DNA from: Acephala macrosclerotiorum
Taxonomy: Eukaryota > Ascomycota > Leotiomycetes > Helotiales > Mollisiaceae
DNA length: 64,000 bases
NCBI GenBank assembly: GCA_014904845.1
Contig: MU119238.1
Coordinates: forward strand, 276,218 to 340,217
Direction: 5' to 3'
The notes beneath the pieces were generated by a model. That model was not told where the DNA came from. It saw nothing but the letters and a program-made list of their open reading frames with translations, and did not search any database. The translations under genes and the position numbers were made by a program. Position 1 is the stretch's first letter. The number at the start of each line of letters is the position of its first letter. Positions 49,022 to 63,837 of this stretch are shown here, one piece after another.

Positions 49022-49971
49022 TCACGTGAATAGAGCACGGCGGATACGGATCACAGGGCTAGCTTCGTATGAGCTAATCCAATGATATTGTATCCTATTG
49101 TGTCTGCTCTTCTACCTAAGGAGGGAATGCTCAATATATGGAATATCCAGTGCGTCGTACGAGACGCAGATAGTTTCATCGATTGCGCCAGCGCACTCGA
49201 CACGTGATCTGGCATCTCGAACCACGCTCCTCGCGACAGTGTGAAGGAGACCTGTGGTGAAATCAGTATTTTGATCAAGATATCGGACTTGTTCGCCGTG
49301 GTGGAATTCTATCGGTAGGGCGAATCAGAAGTTGGCTTACATGGAGAACGGGACTTATGTTGATTATTGTGTGGATTGTTGTAAGAGCATATACAGCTAC
49401 AGGACCATTAGTTTCCTGAATATCTTGGAAAAGGGAATGCTCATGCCTTGGTGCTTGTATCTGTTCACGGTGTTATGCACCTCCTTCGGGTACTCTAGAT
49501 TATGGCGAACCATGGCGGGCTCTGAGTGCGTGATTGAAATGCGGAAGTGGTTTTGTTGCCAAAGTAGAGAGCTTTAGATCCGATTTCAGTCATCTTGTAC
49601 GACTGCATTCAAGTATATCTATATCTAAATTCGCAACGGCTGGTCGTCCCTACGTGCATCAAGTCATACCTCCCAAGCTTTATGCGGCAAGTCCATGCGA
49701 TATCAACGCGAACAGGCTCAACTCCTCATCCTTGCCAACCATCCATCCTCCTATCAACCCTCAAAAATTACAGACTTCCTTATCGTGTCAACGCCCCAAC
49801 TCTTCCGCCTTCCATCTTATAGGCCTCGACGCCGATACACGTGATAATCCCCGTCTTCGATTTCCTCTTCAAGTGGAACAACCCCGCCACCACACCCCAC
49901 TTTGCAAGGTCCCCCCCCCAAATCGCCCAATAACTAGATGAAACTCATCTTTAACACAACTACCAATCATC
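49022..49971. other. intergenic, possible remnant exon
   Basis: Minus-strand open stretches near 49051-49278 could hold the missing first exon of the split-barrel gene, but I cannot fit it. The rest is the CutC promoter region, pyrimidine-rich just before the ATG. Confidence 0.35.
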
Positions 49972-50643
49972 ATGCCTCTCCTCGAAATTGCATGCTTCAA
50001 CCCCGAATCCGCACTCGTTGCTCAAGCCGCCAGAGCCGACAGAATCGAGCTATGTAAAGATCGGCACTTAGGAGGAACGACGCCGCTCTTGTCTGATTTT
50101 CAGAAGCTGAAGAAGGATATTCAGATTCCGGTCAATGTTATGATTCGTACACGGGGCGGGGACTTTGTTTACGATGACGAAGAGCTACGACAAATGGAGA
50201 AAGAGCTTGAGATGTTTCTGGAGGCCGGTGCGGATGGATTTGTGTTTGGGATTTTGGACGAGGGGAGAGTTGACGTTGAGAGGTGTCGACGTCTGGTTGA
50301 GAAAGCGAAAGGAAGGCCATGTACTTTTCATCGGGCCTTCGATGAGATTCCTGAAGGGGATATGTTGGAGCAACTAGAGGTCTTAGTTGAGTGTGGGTTT
50401 AGGTCGGTCCTCACCAGTGGTGGGAAGAAAAGCGCGGTTGAAGGCAGTAGGGTCTTGAGGAGGTTGATTGAGCCTGCTCAAGGACGTATTGATGTCATAA
50501 TTGGCGGTGGAATCAGGTCTACCAATCTCCAAGTCTTGAAGAATAATACGGGTGCGGGGACGTTCCATTCAAGTGCAATTGTTACAGGTGGAGAGCTTGC
50601 AAGCAAAGAGGAGATCGAGGCTCTGAAAAACTTAATGAAATAA
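49972..50643 (+). CDS. cutC: CutC-family copper homeostasis protein
   Basis: Single exon, 223 residues, matching the short CutC length. It is a TIM barrel with the family's signatures in order: LLEIACFNPESA at the start, RADRIELCKD, the GGTTP turn, VNVMIRTRGGDFVY, GADGFVFGIL, the diagnostic TFHRAFDE near residues 118-125, VLTSGGKKSAVEG, IIGGGIRSTN and FHSSAIV near the end. CutC proteins are linked to copper tolerance in bacteria and are cytosolic; their chemical activity is unclear. The start is the first Met after a long pyrimidine-rich leader. It is intact and convergent with the disrupted methyltransferase-like gene. Confidence 0.92.
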   Translation: MPLLEIACFNPESALVAQAARADRIELCKDRHLGGTTPLLSDFQKLKKDIQIPVNVMIRTRGGDFVYDDEELRQMEKELEMFLEAGADGFVFGILDEGRVDVERCRRLVEKAKGRPCTFHRAFDEIPEGDMLEQLEVLVECGFRSVLTSGGKKSAVEGSRVLRRLIEPAQGRIDVIIGGGIRSTNLQVLKNNTGAGTFHSSAIVTGGELASKEEIEALKNLMK

Positions 50644-51120
50644 TGAAATGCTCTCCGGTCTGAATCTGTTCACTTTTCACATGGAGCGTTTGGAGCTGTA
50701 GTTCAATCTGGTTGAAGACTTGAACATCTTGGACCACTGGCTAAGATCCGAGTGCTTGGCCCTGCTGAAATGCCCAGTGTGATTTGAAATCTCTGTGATT
50801 ACTTCTTATATAGAGAAGGCTCAATCTTCACAGAACATGAAAGGCTCAATCAGGGAGCAAGGGAAATACCCGAGCAGGCCAAAACTGAGTCAGTGAATAG
50901 TTCCGAGTACACGCCCTCGAATCAAATACTCTTGGTATTCTTCCCCAGAGCTGCCTCTTAAGTAGTATACCCCCAAGAGAGTTAGGGTAAAATCCAAAAG
51001 GGAATAGGTCTCAACAACGCCTGGAGCACTTCTAAGGATAGCTATCTGCTGTAAAGAACAATAAATCGTATATCGCACACAGTTTAGGAAAGAGTAATCT
51101 ATTCTATCTGCAACATCACT
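50644..51120. other. intergenic between two convergent genes
   Basis: 3' flanks of CutC and of the methyltransferase-like pseudogene. No gene or repeat seen. Confidence 0.5.
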
Positions 51121-52524
51121 TCAAATCACACCAGGAATGAACCTCTTCGTCCGCTTATGATACTCCTCCCACTCTGTCCCAAATGTTCTCTTCAATACAG
51201 CTTCCTCATTCCTAACTCTCTTAGCCAGTGCCCAACATCCAACAACTGCTGCGAGCAAGTAAGTCAAACCCCCTATTAATCGGCCATTTTCTAAAGTCGG
51301 CCGCTTTATAAAATTAAATATTATTCAACCAAAAATTTATATAATTATAAAAGCTTTTTTATTTTAATTTCTCAATATATAAAAGTATATTTTGATTTAA
51401 AATTAAAAATATTTTATAAATATTTTATTTAATAATTTTTAATTATATTTTTTTAAATATTTTTTAAATATTTATAAATTATATTAAAAGAAATTAATAA
51501 AATAATTTGAAAAAATTACAAAGAATACTTTTAAGTAATATATACTTAGAATTTCAAAAATTAAAAATTTCTATTAGTAATTATTTTTTTTTTTTTTAAA
51601 AAAAAAATAAAGATTAAAAGTTTTCTATTATAAATTTATATAAAAAAATTTTTAATTTAATTTTAAAAAAGTATTATGAATAAAAAAACTTAAAATTTTT
51701 ATTTTTAACGTTGTATTAATATTAAAAATATTTAAAAGAAAAAATTCGATTTTTTTTACTAATATTTGTAAAAGTTATTTATAAAATAGAAAAATTCGAA
51801 GTTTGTATATAATTTATATATAAATCGAAAATTACGAATTTTCAAATTTAATAATTTAAAAAAAAAATTAGTAATTTATTTAGTTTTTATTTAAATAATA
51901 TATATTTTTAATTTTGTATTTTTTTATTAATAATTGATAGAAATATAAAAATTAAAAATCGTTATTTTTAATATAAAAAGTGGCCGACTTTAGGAGGTGG
52001 CCGATTAATAAGGGGTTTGACTTATCCAATCCGGAAGACCATCCCGAACTTCTCCCCATCAACGATGCTTTTCTGCAGCCAGCATGCAGCCACGCCATTC
52101 GGCCTTTGAAATAATGCGCCATTGGTAAGGACGATAACGAAGGTGGCGGTGTAGGAGGGATGTTGAAGCCAGCTATATAGACCAGTTGTGATAAGTTTTT
52201 TGGGTGTGGTGAGTTGGAAGTTGGAGGTAGGACCTAGTTTGTTGAAGCTGAGCAGCAGGATTTGGCCGGAGATTAGAATAAGGGCGATGCAGAGAATAGT
52301 GTGAAGATTCCAGGTGAAGAGTTGGGGAGAGAGGTTCGAGGGACGCGGACAGAGGATTGAGGGAGGAGTTGGATACGTGAAACAGAGCAGCGCATGGTAG
52401 ACGCCGATGAGAAAAATAAGGGCGCCGCAATAATAATACAAAAAGACTTTGGTTACGAAGCTATTGCGGTTGGTTTCTTTGAAGTAATCGGGGTTTGGAA
52501 TTGGTGCGGTGTAATAGAGAGAGA
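51121..52524 (-). pseudogene. isoprenylcysteine/phospholipid methyltransferase-like membrane protein, split by a transposon and 5'-truncated
   Basis: Two coding parts flank the 761-bp element at 51262-52022. The upstream part (52524-52023) has several hydrophobic helices (YYYCGALIFLIGVYHALL, LHTILCIALILISGQILLL) and the methyltransferase signature LITTGLYSWLQHPSYTATF. The downstream part (51261-51121) carries the matching end RVRNEEAVLKRTFG, EWEEYHKRTKRFIPGVI and a stop. If the element and one TA copy are ignored the frame runs straight through. The family methylates C-terminal isoprenylcysteines or related lipids at the ER. With the element in place translation ends a few residues inside it. 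The 5' end also stops where the AT-rich block begins, near 52525, so no start codon is visible. Confidence 0.8.
51262..52022. mobile_element. 761-bp Tc1/mariner-type element, RIP-mutated, with TA target duplication
   Basis: Terminal inverted repeats of about 48 bp: the left starts AGTCAAACCCCCTATTAATC, the right is its reverse complement with a few changes (left T where right keeps C, as expected for C-to-T mutation). TA flanks both sides (51260-51261 and 52023-52024). The AGTCAAACCCC start and TA duplication are typical of fungal mariner/pogo-like elements. The interior is almost pure A+T with no ORF, so transposase is absent or destroyed; the length suits an internally deleted or MITE copy. 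Confidence 0.9.
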
Positions 52525-55500
52525 ATATTAATTAAAAATTTCGAATAAATCGATTAAAATTTTTATAAAAATTAAATCGATAATTCGAATATATTTATTA
52601 TATTTAAAAAATTTCGTTTTAAATATATAATAATATTTATAATTTCTTATAAAAATATTTTTATAAAATTTATAAAATAAAATATAAATCGAATAAAAAA
52701 AAAAAAAAATCGTTTATTAATTAATTCGTTTATAAATCGACGAATTAAATATTTTTTTTTCGAAATAAATTTTTTTTTTTTTTTAAATAAATATATAAAA
52801 TTTTAAATAATTTACAAAAAATTAAAAAAAAAATTTATAATAATAAATTATAAAATTTTAAATTTCGAATTAATATTAATTTATTTATTAATTTTTTTTT
52901 TTAAAAAAAATCGATATTTCGAAAAATAATTAAATTTTATATATATAATACGTTTTATAATAAATAATAATAAAAAAGTTTTATATAAATTTATAATCGA
53001 AAAAATAAATTTAAATTTAAAATATTTATATTATTAATAATTTAATTTAATATTATATTATATTTAAATTATCGAATAATATAAACGAATTAAATATCGA
53101 TTTTAATTTATTTATTATAAATTTTTTTAAATTTTATATATATTAAATATTACGAATATTTAATTTTTAAATTGAATTTTTTAATTAATAATTTTTTATA
53201 ATAAAAATTTTATATATTAAATTATATATAAATAATAAAATAATTTTTTTATTTAATTATTAAAATAAAAAAATACGTTTATTAATTTAATATTAAATTA
53301 TAATTATATATAAAACTTTTTTAAATATAATTTTATTTAAAAAAAAATTTATAAAATTTAAAAAAAAAAAATTTAAATTTTTTTTTAATTATTATTTAAT
53401 ATAAATAATCGATAATATTATTTTTTAAAATATTAATAATTTATTTATTTATTATATATATTTTTAAAATTTAAATATTTAAATATTTTATTAATTTTTT
53501 TTAATTTAATTTTTTTAATAAAAATAATATAATTAAATAATTTTTATTATTATATATATAAAATCGTAATATTTTATTTTAATATTAAATTAAATTATTT
53601 TTAATTATTATTTTAATTTAAATTATTAAAATTATTAATAAATAAATATTATAATATTTTATATATTTAAATTATATTTACTCGAGTATAAATTATTTCA
53701 TATTTATATAAAATAATATATTAACGTTATTATAATTATTATTTTTTATTTTTTAAAATACGTATTTCGACGAAATATTATATTAATTTGAAATTTTTTA
53801 TATAAATTTTTTTTTTAAATTTTTTTTTAATTTCGTTAATTTTTTCGATTAATTTTTTAATATATTAAAAAAAATTTTTTATTAATTATTTTATCAAAAA
53901 ATATAAATACTAATAATATTATTAATTTATTAATTAATTATTAATATTATTGATTATTTTTATTTTAATATTAATAATATTAATTTGATATTAATATTAT
54001 TAAAATATTATTAATAATATTAATTTATAATTAAATATTTAAATATTTAAATATTTAAATATTTAAATATTTAATATTTAAAATTTATAATATTTATTTA
54101 ATTTATTATAAAAGTTTTAAATAAATTTATCGAATACGTATTAAAATATTAAAATATAAAATTTTAATATTTTTTATTAAAAAATTAATTATTGTATTTT
54201 ATTCGATTAATTATTAAAAATATTGAAAAAATAAATAAAAATATTAATATTATTTAAAATTTATAAATATAAAAAACGATAAATATATAAAATATTATAA
54301 TTAATCGAATAATTAATTAATATTAAAAATTTAAATTAAAAAATAAATATATATAATTATATAAATATTGTTTATAATCGTTTATAATTATTTAAAAATC
54401 GAAAATATTAATATTTTTATTAATTAAATTTATTTTATTAATCGATTATTAATTAAATATTAAAATTTAAATATATAATTATTATATAATATACGTTATT
54501 AATAAATCGTTAATATTATTAATAATTAATTAATAATAATAATAAAATTTAATACGATTAAAAAATCGTTTATATATATAATAATAATAATAAATATATT
54601 TTTATTATAATAAATATATTAATTAATTTACAAAAAAATAAAATAAAATTTTATAAAAAGTTTTAAAATTTTTAATTTTAATAATATATTTTTATTTTAA
54701 ATTTTAAATTAAGAAAATTTAATTTAAACGTTTTATAAATATTTAAAATTAAAATAATTATTAAAATTTTATATTTTATCGAGTAATAAAATTAAATATA
54801 TTTTCGTTTCATTTTTCGATCAAATAATACTTAGTGCGACTCGTATTTCGCGAACGTATTTTTATTTTCTTTTATTTTTACACTTATTACGTTTGTTTTA
54901 TATTCGACTAAAAATAATTATTAGTTTATATTTAGTTTATATTTATTTAATAATCCAAATTTTAAGTTAAAAACTTTTAATTTAAACGTTTTATAAGTAT
55001 TTAAAATTAGAATAATTCTCGTTAATACGAAAAAAATAATTCGTTTAAAAGAACGTTTTTTCAAAGTCGAATAAATTGATAAAAGTTTCAAACAAAAACG
55101 TATTTCTTTATTAAAAGAATATTTTTTAAAATTTCTGTTTTTTATATTAAATTACTATAATCGATTCAATTGATTTTAAGTAATTATTAAAATTATATTT
55201 ACTAAAAAAACTCTTTAAAATTTCTTTTTACGATTTACAATTTTTTAAATTTATATTACGATATTATTAATCAATTTTTCCAAGGTAAATTCTATCGAGC
55301 GATAAAAGTTCTTTTTAATTAATAAACGCAATTGTAATTTATTATATTTCGCAATTAAAATTGAAATTTTATAACAATTACTAATTTAAATAAATTAAAA
55401 TTAAAAATTTAAACGATTTAAATATATTTTCAATTTATTATCTAATTATAATAAGTTTATTAAATTTATAAATAAAAAAATAAAATCGTAAAATTCTCGA

Positions 55501-58500
55501 AATTTTAATATTTTTAAACTCGATTATATAGTAATTTAAATTTTTAAAATATTATAATTTTTTTTCTCGAGTATTTTAAGTCAATTATTCTCGATCGAAA
55601 TTAAAACATTGTATTCTTTACTTTTATATTTTATAAATTTTAATTTAATTAAACTTTTTAAATTTAATTTAATAAATTTTATAAAATTGATTATTAAAAT
55701 AAAAATAAATTAAAAAAAAAATATAAATATATTTTTAAATTATAAGATTTTATTTTTAAACTCGAAAATTCAAACGAGTTCTCGATTATTAATAAACGAC
55801 GTAAAAATAGTCACGAGATTTAGAAATTTTCTACGAATAAAAATCGTTTTTTTATTTTTATTTTACGTTGCACTAAGTAATAAATTAATAAGTTTTTTAA
55901 TATTTAAAATAAAAACGTATTTTTTTTACGAAATTTAATATTATTAATACGATTTAATTACGAAATAATCGTAAATTAATTCGATATTATTAATCGAAAA
56001 TTTGAAAACTTTTAAATATTATTAAACGTTTTTTCGAAAAAATTATATAATTTTATAAATATTAATACTATAAATATAAAAAATTAATAAAACTATTTTT
56101 AATATTTACATTTTTTTAAATATTTTAATTTCGAATTTTTTATATATTTAATTATTAAAATATTTATTATATAAAATAAAAATAAATATTATTATTTAAA
56201 TGTTTTATATTTTTATATAATATGAAATAAATTATTTTTTAATTATAACGATATAATATATAATAATTTATATTAATTATTTGTTAAATATGTTTTTTTT
56301 TATTTAATTATTTATTTTATAATAATAAATTTATAAATTAATTATTTTATTTATTTATTTTTATTTCGAGTTTTAATTGTAATATTTATATAATTATTTT
56401 ACGTTAATAAATACTTTTTTATAACGTTAAAAAACTTTTTATAAATTATTTAATTATTATAAATTTTTTATTTTATTTTTTATTTTATTTTTATTTTTTT
56501 ATTTTTTTATTTTTATTATAATAAAATAATTTCATCGTCAATTTAAAAATTAAAAACTAATTATTATTAATCGTTATTTCGTTCGTTAATTATAAAATTA
56601 AAACGAAAATTAAAATAATTTTTAATTTTCAAATAATATTAATAAATATATTTTTATTCTTATTATAAAACAAATTAATTAATTTATAATTTTTTATTAT
56701 TATTATTATTTTTATAAAACAATTTAATTATAAATTTAAAAATTAATATTTAATTATTATTAATATTATTTTTATATTATTATTAATTTTTTATTATTAT
56801 TTATTTTATTATTATAAAAATTTCAATATATAATATAATTAAAAAAATTAGTAATTAATTATTTTCAATTTTTTAATTTTTTAATTTTTAATATTTCGAA
56901 ATATATTAATCGAATTTAATTAATTTTTTTTTTATAATAAAAATATTTTAATTTATTAAAAAATATTTTTTTATTTTTATTTTTAAATTAATTAATCGAA
57001 TTTAATTATTATTAAATAATTTTTATAAATATTAATTTTTTTTATTTTTATTTTTTATATATTTATTATTATTATTTTCGATTTAATAATAATTATAATT
57101 ATTATTTTTAATTTAATAAATTTTTTAAAAATAATATTAATTATTTTAAAATAAAAATAAAAATTTTTAAAAAATATTTATAATATTTTTAAACGTTATT
57201 AATTATCTTATATTGAATTAAAAATAAAATAATAACGTGTTTTTATAATTTTATTATTGAATTCATTAAAATTATTTAATTTTTTTAATTTTTTTTTAAT
57301 TTTAATTTTTTTGAAATTTTAATTTTATTATTAAAAATCTTTTTTTTTTTAAAAAAAAATAATAATATTTATTTATAAAAAGTTTTTTAAAAAATTATTA
57401 ATTTTAATTAAATAATTTACGTATTATAAATAATTTAATTTATTTTAATAATAAAATTTTTTATATTAATAAAAATTATTTTTAATTTTTATTATTTTAA
57501 ATTTTTATTATTTAAAATTTTTTTTAATAAATTTAATATTTATTTTATTATATTAATTTTTTATTTTTTATTTTTTTTATATATTTTTATTTAATTTTTT
57601 TTTTATTTAATTAATTTTTTTTTCGTTTAATCGATTTTTCAAAATATTTTTATTTATTAATCAAATCGAATTAATTATTATTATACGAATTATATAATTA
57701 TATTAATATTAATATTTTATTTTTTAAAATCTCGATTTATTTTTTTATTATTTTATTATTATTATTAGTATTTAATATTATCGTTTTTTTTATTAAAATT
57801 TATAATTTATTTTTTTTATTTTTTTTATAATTATAAAAATTTTAAATTTATATTTTTAAATAAAAATTTATATTTATATATTTTTTTTTTAATTTTTATG
57901 AAATTTATATTTTAATTATATATATTAATTTATATTTATTTAAAGTTTTATTTATATTAATCGTTTTATATTCGAATTTTAAAATAGTATTTTATTTTAT
58001 TTTTCGATTTTATTTTATAAAATATTTATAATTTCGAAAAATATTTTAAAAAATATTATACGTGAAATTTTACGAAAAAATATAATAATAATAATTTTAA
58101 AAATTAAAAATAAATATTAATTAAAATATAATATATATATTTTTTAAAAATAAATTATAAAAATTTAATTTATTTTAATTTATTTTAAAATTTATTTTAT
58201 ATAAAATTAAAATAATTATAAATATATATATATATATATAATATAAAACAAAATAAAAATTATTATTTAAAAAAATTTTTTATAAAAAATAATAATTTAT
58301 TTTTCGTAAAATAAAAAAATTTATTATATTATAAAAAAAAACTTTTAAAAAAAATAATAAAAAATATAAAAAATAAATAAAAAAAATTTAAATTTTTTTT
58401 TTATAAATTTTATAAAATATTATTACATTAAAAAAATTAATATACGTATATAATTATTTTTAAAATTTAAAATTTAAAATATTAATATTATTAAAAATAT

Positions 58501-61500
58501 CGTAATTATTTTTAATATAATTATAAAATATTTATTTAAAAAACGAATAAATATTAAAATTATAAATAAAATAAATTTTATTTAATTTAAATACGATTTT
58601 AAATTTTTAAAATAATTATCGAATTTTTTAAAATTAATTTATTTTATAATAAATAATATTAAAAAATTATTTTTTATATTATTTAAATTGAAAAAAATTT
58701 TAATTTTAAAAAAATATAATAAAACGTATATTTTATATACGGAAAAAAACTATATATAATAAATTTATATATTATAATAATATAAATTAAAACGATAAAA
58801 AAAATTAATATGAAAAATAATTTATTTTTAAACGAAATTTTTTTTACAAATAATAAAAAAAAAACGAGAATTAATAATCGATTTTTAAATTATTTTTTTT
58901 ATTTTTTTTATTGAATTATTAATAATTTTATATTTAATTTAAAAGTTTTATATTATTATAATTTTTATATTAATATTAATAATAAATTTATTATATATAT
59001 TTTTAGTATTTTTACGAGCGATAAAAATAATAATAAAAAAATCGTTAATATAAATTTTTTTTTAATATTAAATTATTAAAATCTTAAAATCGATTATAAT
59101 TTTTATGTTTTATTTTTTTATTCGTATTAAAAAATTATAAAATATTTTAAGAAATATTTTATACGTCGTTTAAAAATTTAAATTTAATACGTTATTTTAA
59201 AAATTAAAAACTTTTTAAAAAATATATATTTTTTCGTAATTCGATTAATATTTTTTTAAATTATAAAATTTTTGTATTTTTTTCGATTTAATATATTATT
59301 TACGTAAAACGAACGATTTAATTTAAAAAATCGTATATAATACGATTATAAATAAATTTCGAGTTATTTCGCGAAATTATAAATAATTTTTTATATATAA
59401 TTAATTTTTTAATAAATAAAAATTATTAAAAATTCTCGTATATAAAAATATTAATAATAAAATACTTTTTATAAACGAATTAATTTTATAATTTTATAAA
59501 TTTATTAAAATTTAACGATTTATATAATTTAATATTATTAAATAAATAAAACGAAATTTTAAATAACGAATAAAAAATTTAATTTCTAAAATTATAAATA
59601 ATAATTTTAATTAAAATAATTCGAAAAATCAAATTTGATTTTTTAAATTATATAATATTTTCGTAAAACGAATATATATTTATAAAAATATATACGTTTT
59701 TTCGATTTCGATTATATTATTAAAATTAATTCGAAAAAATCGAATTAAATTATAATATAAATCGTATATTTTAATAATATATTTAATTATTAAATTATAA
59801 AAATAATATTAATTTTTATTTAAAATTTTTACGTTATTTAATATTAATATTTCGAATTTTATATAGTATTTAATATTTTTTTAAAACTCGAAATTAATAT
59901 TATATTTATTAATATAAATATTTTATTTTTATTTTCGATTTATTTTTTTATTATTTAAATCGTTCGAATTTTCGAATTAAATATTTTTATTATTACGATT
60001 AATATATTAATATATTAAAAAAAATTTATTATTAAAAAAATTATTTATTTCGAATATAATAAAATAATTTTAATTTTAATTTAATAATTAAATATTATTA
60101 TTATAAATCTCGAATTGATAATAATAATTATTATTAATATAATTATAATAAATTTTATATAATTTATAAATTTTAAATTAAAATTTTATTTAAATATTTT
60201 GAATTTTTATAAAAATTTTAACGTATATAAAAAAATAATTAAATATTATTTTAATATAATAATAATTAAAATAAAATTCATTTTTCGATTTTAATTTATA
60301 TTTTAAAAAATAATTAACAATTCGCGATTTATTATAAATAAAATCAATAAATATTTAATAATACGATTAAAACGTATTATAATTATACGTTTAAAATTAT
60401 TCGATTAAAATAACATTTTATAAATAATTTTTATTTTTAAAATTAATTAATTAACGTTTATATTTAATATAAATATTAAATATAATTTTTATTTTTTTGA
60501 AAATTTTATTAAAATATTAATAAATATAATATTAATTTTTCGAAAAATAATTTAATATAATATACTCGCGAAAATTTTTTATTTACGTTAATTTTAAAAA
60601 TATATAATAATATTTTTAAATAAATTAATCGTACTCGTTAATAAAACGTATTAATAATATAATAATAAAAAATACTATAAATTAACGATTAAAAACTTCA
60701 AAAAAAATTTAAACGATAAAAATTAATTATAATATATATAAAAAAATAAAAAAAACAATATAATAAAAAATATTTTATTTATAATTTATTTATAAAACGT
60801 TAATTTTTTTTTAAATATATATTTAAATATATATATTATAAAATTTTTTAATATATAAATTAATTAATTAATAAAATTATTAAAATAATAATTTTTTTTT
60901 AAAAATATAAATAAATTACAAATTAAATTTAATAATTTTTATAATATATTTATTTAAAATAAATAATATATATTTGTTATTAAAATATTTAAATATTTTT
61001 AAATATTATTTAATTTATTCGAAAATTTAATTTATAGTAATTATAAAATTTTTATAATAAAAATCGATTTTATTATTTATTATTTAATTAAAATAAAATT
61101 TAAACGATTATATAAACGTTTTAAATATTTATTTATTATTAAATTCGTACAAATATTAAAACGTAAAAAATATTTTCCGAATTTCGAAAAAATTAAAAAA
61201 ATAACGAAATTTTATTAATAATATTAAATAAATAATAAATTTTTCGATTATTTTAAATTTATATTATATAACGATTACGATTTTAATTATTTTAATTATT
61301 TAAACGTATTATAAATCGATAAAAAACTAATATTTTAAATCGTAAACGAAATTATAATATTTTAAATTATAAAGTTTTTTATTAATATATTAATAAAAAA
61401 AATATAAAATGTTTTTCGAATATATTAAATTAATATTTATTTTAAATTATTAATATTCGTTATTTATAATTTTAAAATTAATTTTAATTTTAAAAAATTT

Positions 61501-61650
61501 CATAATAATATTAAAAATATAAATATTAATTTAAAAATTATATTAATAAAAAATTTATAATTCGATTAATTTAATAAAAAACTATTATATTTTATTAAAA
61601 TATATATATAATATTTTATTTTAAAAAAAGATTTTAAATAATAATTAAAA

Positions 61651-61788
61651 TAATTAATAATATAATAAAATCGAATAATATTATTTTTATATTTTTTATT
61701 TTTAACATTTATTTTCAAATAATTAATAATATAATAAAATCGAATAATATTATTTTTATATTTTTTATTTTTAACATTTATTTTCAAA
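61651..61788. repeat. perfect 69-bp tandem duplication inside the AT-rich block
   Basis: 61651-61719 is repeated without a mismatch at 61720-61788. Absence of differences in such a mutated region means the duplication arose after most C-to-T mutation had ended, or is an assembly artefact. Confidence 0.9.
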
Positions 61789-63837
61789 TATTATAATAAA
61801 ACGTATTTATAATATTAATTATTATAAAAATTAAAATAATAAAAAATATAATAATTATAATTCGAAAATATTATATTATTTATTAAATTAATAACGTTTT
61901 ACAAATAAAAAAAAATTTGTAAAATTATTATTTATTTAATTTATTTTTAAATTTAAACGTATTTATTTAAAAAAAAAAAAAAATATTATATATATTTTTA
62001 ATAATAAATAAAAAAATATATTAATTATAATTATTAAATAAATTAAAATTTTAAATAATTTAAAAAATAATTAAAAAAAATTTATTAAAAAATTTAAATT
62101 CAAAATTAGATTTTTTTAAAAAAAAAATATAAAAATAAAAAAATATATATTTAATTTATTTTGTTCGATTGAAAAAACGTTATATATTTTTAAAAAAAAA
62201 TTATATTTATTTCGAATTATAATAAAAATTTCATTTTATATTTTTAATTTTAATAAATATATTTATATAATAATTTATATAAATTTTCATATAAAAAAAT
62301 TATTGTTATTTTAAACGATTTATTTGTAATTTCTCGTAAAAAAAAAATTAATAAATTAATTATAAAAAAATTTTTTAAATTAATTTTTAATAATTAAAAA
62401 AAAATGAATTAATAAATTTTCGATTTAAAATTAATAAACAAAATTAAAAATATAAAAACGATAATTTTATATGAAAAATCTCGTTTTATAATTTAAATAT
62501 TTAATAATAAAAATAAAAAAACAATATTAATTTAATTTTCGATTATTTAACGTATTAATTAACGAATTATTATCGTTTTAATTTTATTTTTTAAATTTAA
62601 AAAAAAAAAAATTTTTATTAATACGTATTATTTTTATTAAATTTAAAAAAAAAAAAAAGTTTTTTATTAAACGTCGTTTTTAAAATAATAATTTTTTTTT
62701 ACGAAATTTTGAAAACGAAAATATATTAATATAAAACGTATAACGTTTATTGTAAAAATAATTTTTAATAAAATTTTAATTTTCGATTTTTATTTATTTA
62801 TTATAAAAAGTAATTATATTTTATTCGAAATAATTAATATATAAATCAATAATAAGTTTATTTTAAAAAATTAAATTATTAATTAAATTTATAAAGTTTT
62901 TTATATTAAATATTTTATTATTATTTAACGAATATAAACTAATAATAAATAAAATTAAAAATATAATTATATTTTCGTAAAAAAAAAAAATTAAATAAAC
63001 GTTTAAATTTAATTAATTCGAAATTAAATTTTTATAAATAAACGTATTTCGAATAATATATTTAAAAAATATATATTAATTTTATTTATTAATCGAAAAT
63101 TTCGTACAATATATCGATAATAATTTAATATTAAAATCTTAAGAAAAAATAAATTATAACGTTAAATAAACAATTATAATAATAAATAAATAATTTCGAT
63201 TATAAATTTCGATTTTTTTATTTAAATTTATATTTAATGAAATTTTTCGTTTTTATAAATAATTTTTTTATTATAAATAAAAATTTTAATTCGTAAATTG
63301 AATATATTATTGTTTTTAATAATAAAATTTATAATAAAAAAAATAACGTTAAAAAAAACGTATAATTATTATTTTAATATTTTCGATATTTTCGAAAATA
63401 AAAATTTTAATTAATTCGAGAATTATAAATATTAAATTTTTTTAAAAAAAATTTAAATTAAATTTAATTAATTAAATATTATAATATATAATAATAATTA
63501 ATTTACGATTAAATTTCTTTTTATTATTCGATAATAAAATAATACGTTAATAATTATAATATTATTTTTATTATTTTTAATTTACAAATTAAAAAAACTT
63601 TTTTTTTTTAAAAAAAAAATTATTAATATCAATTTAATTAAACAATTATTAATATTAAATTAAAATTTTATAATTTTATAATTCGAAATTAAATAATTTA
63701 ATTACGAAATTATAAAATTATAAAAAAAAATTAATTTATAAAAATTAAATATTAAATTATTTGAAATAATTAATATTAAAATAAATATCAAAAAAAAAAA
63801 ATTATAATAATTATTTATAATAATTAATTTTATTTTT

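Noticed and set aside
61566..61787. 73-codon minus-strand frame
   Set aside because: Made only of Asn, Lys, Ile, Tyr, Phe and similar AT-coded residues and its repeat is the 69-bp duplication; chance openness.
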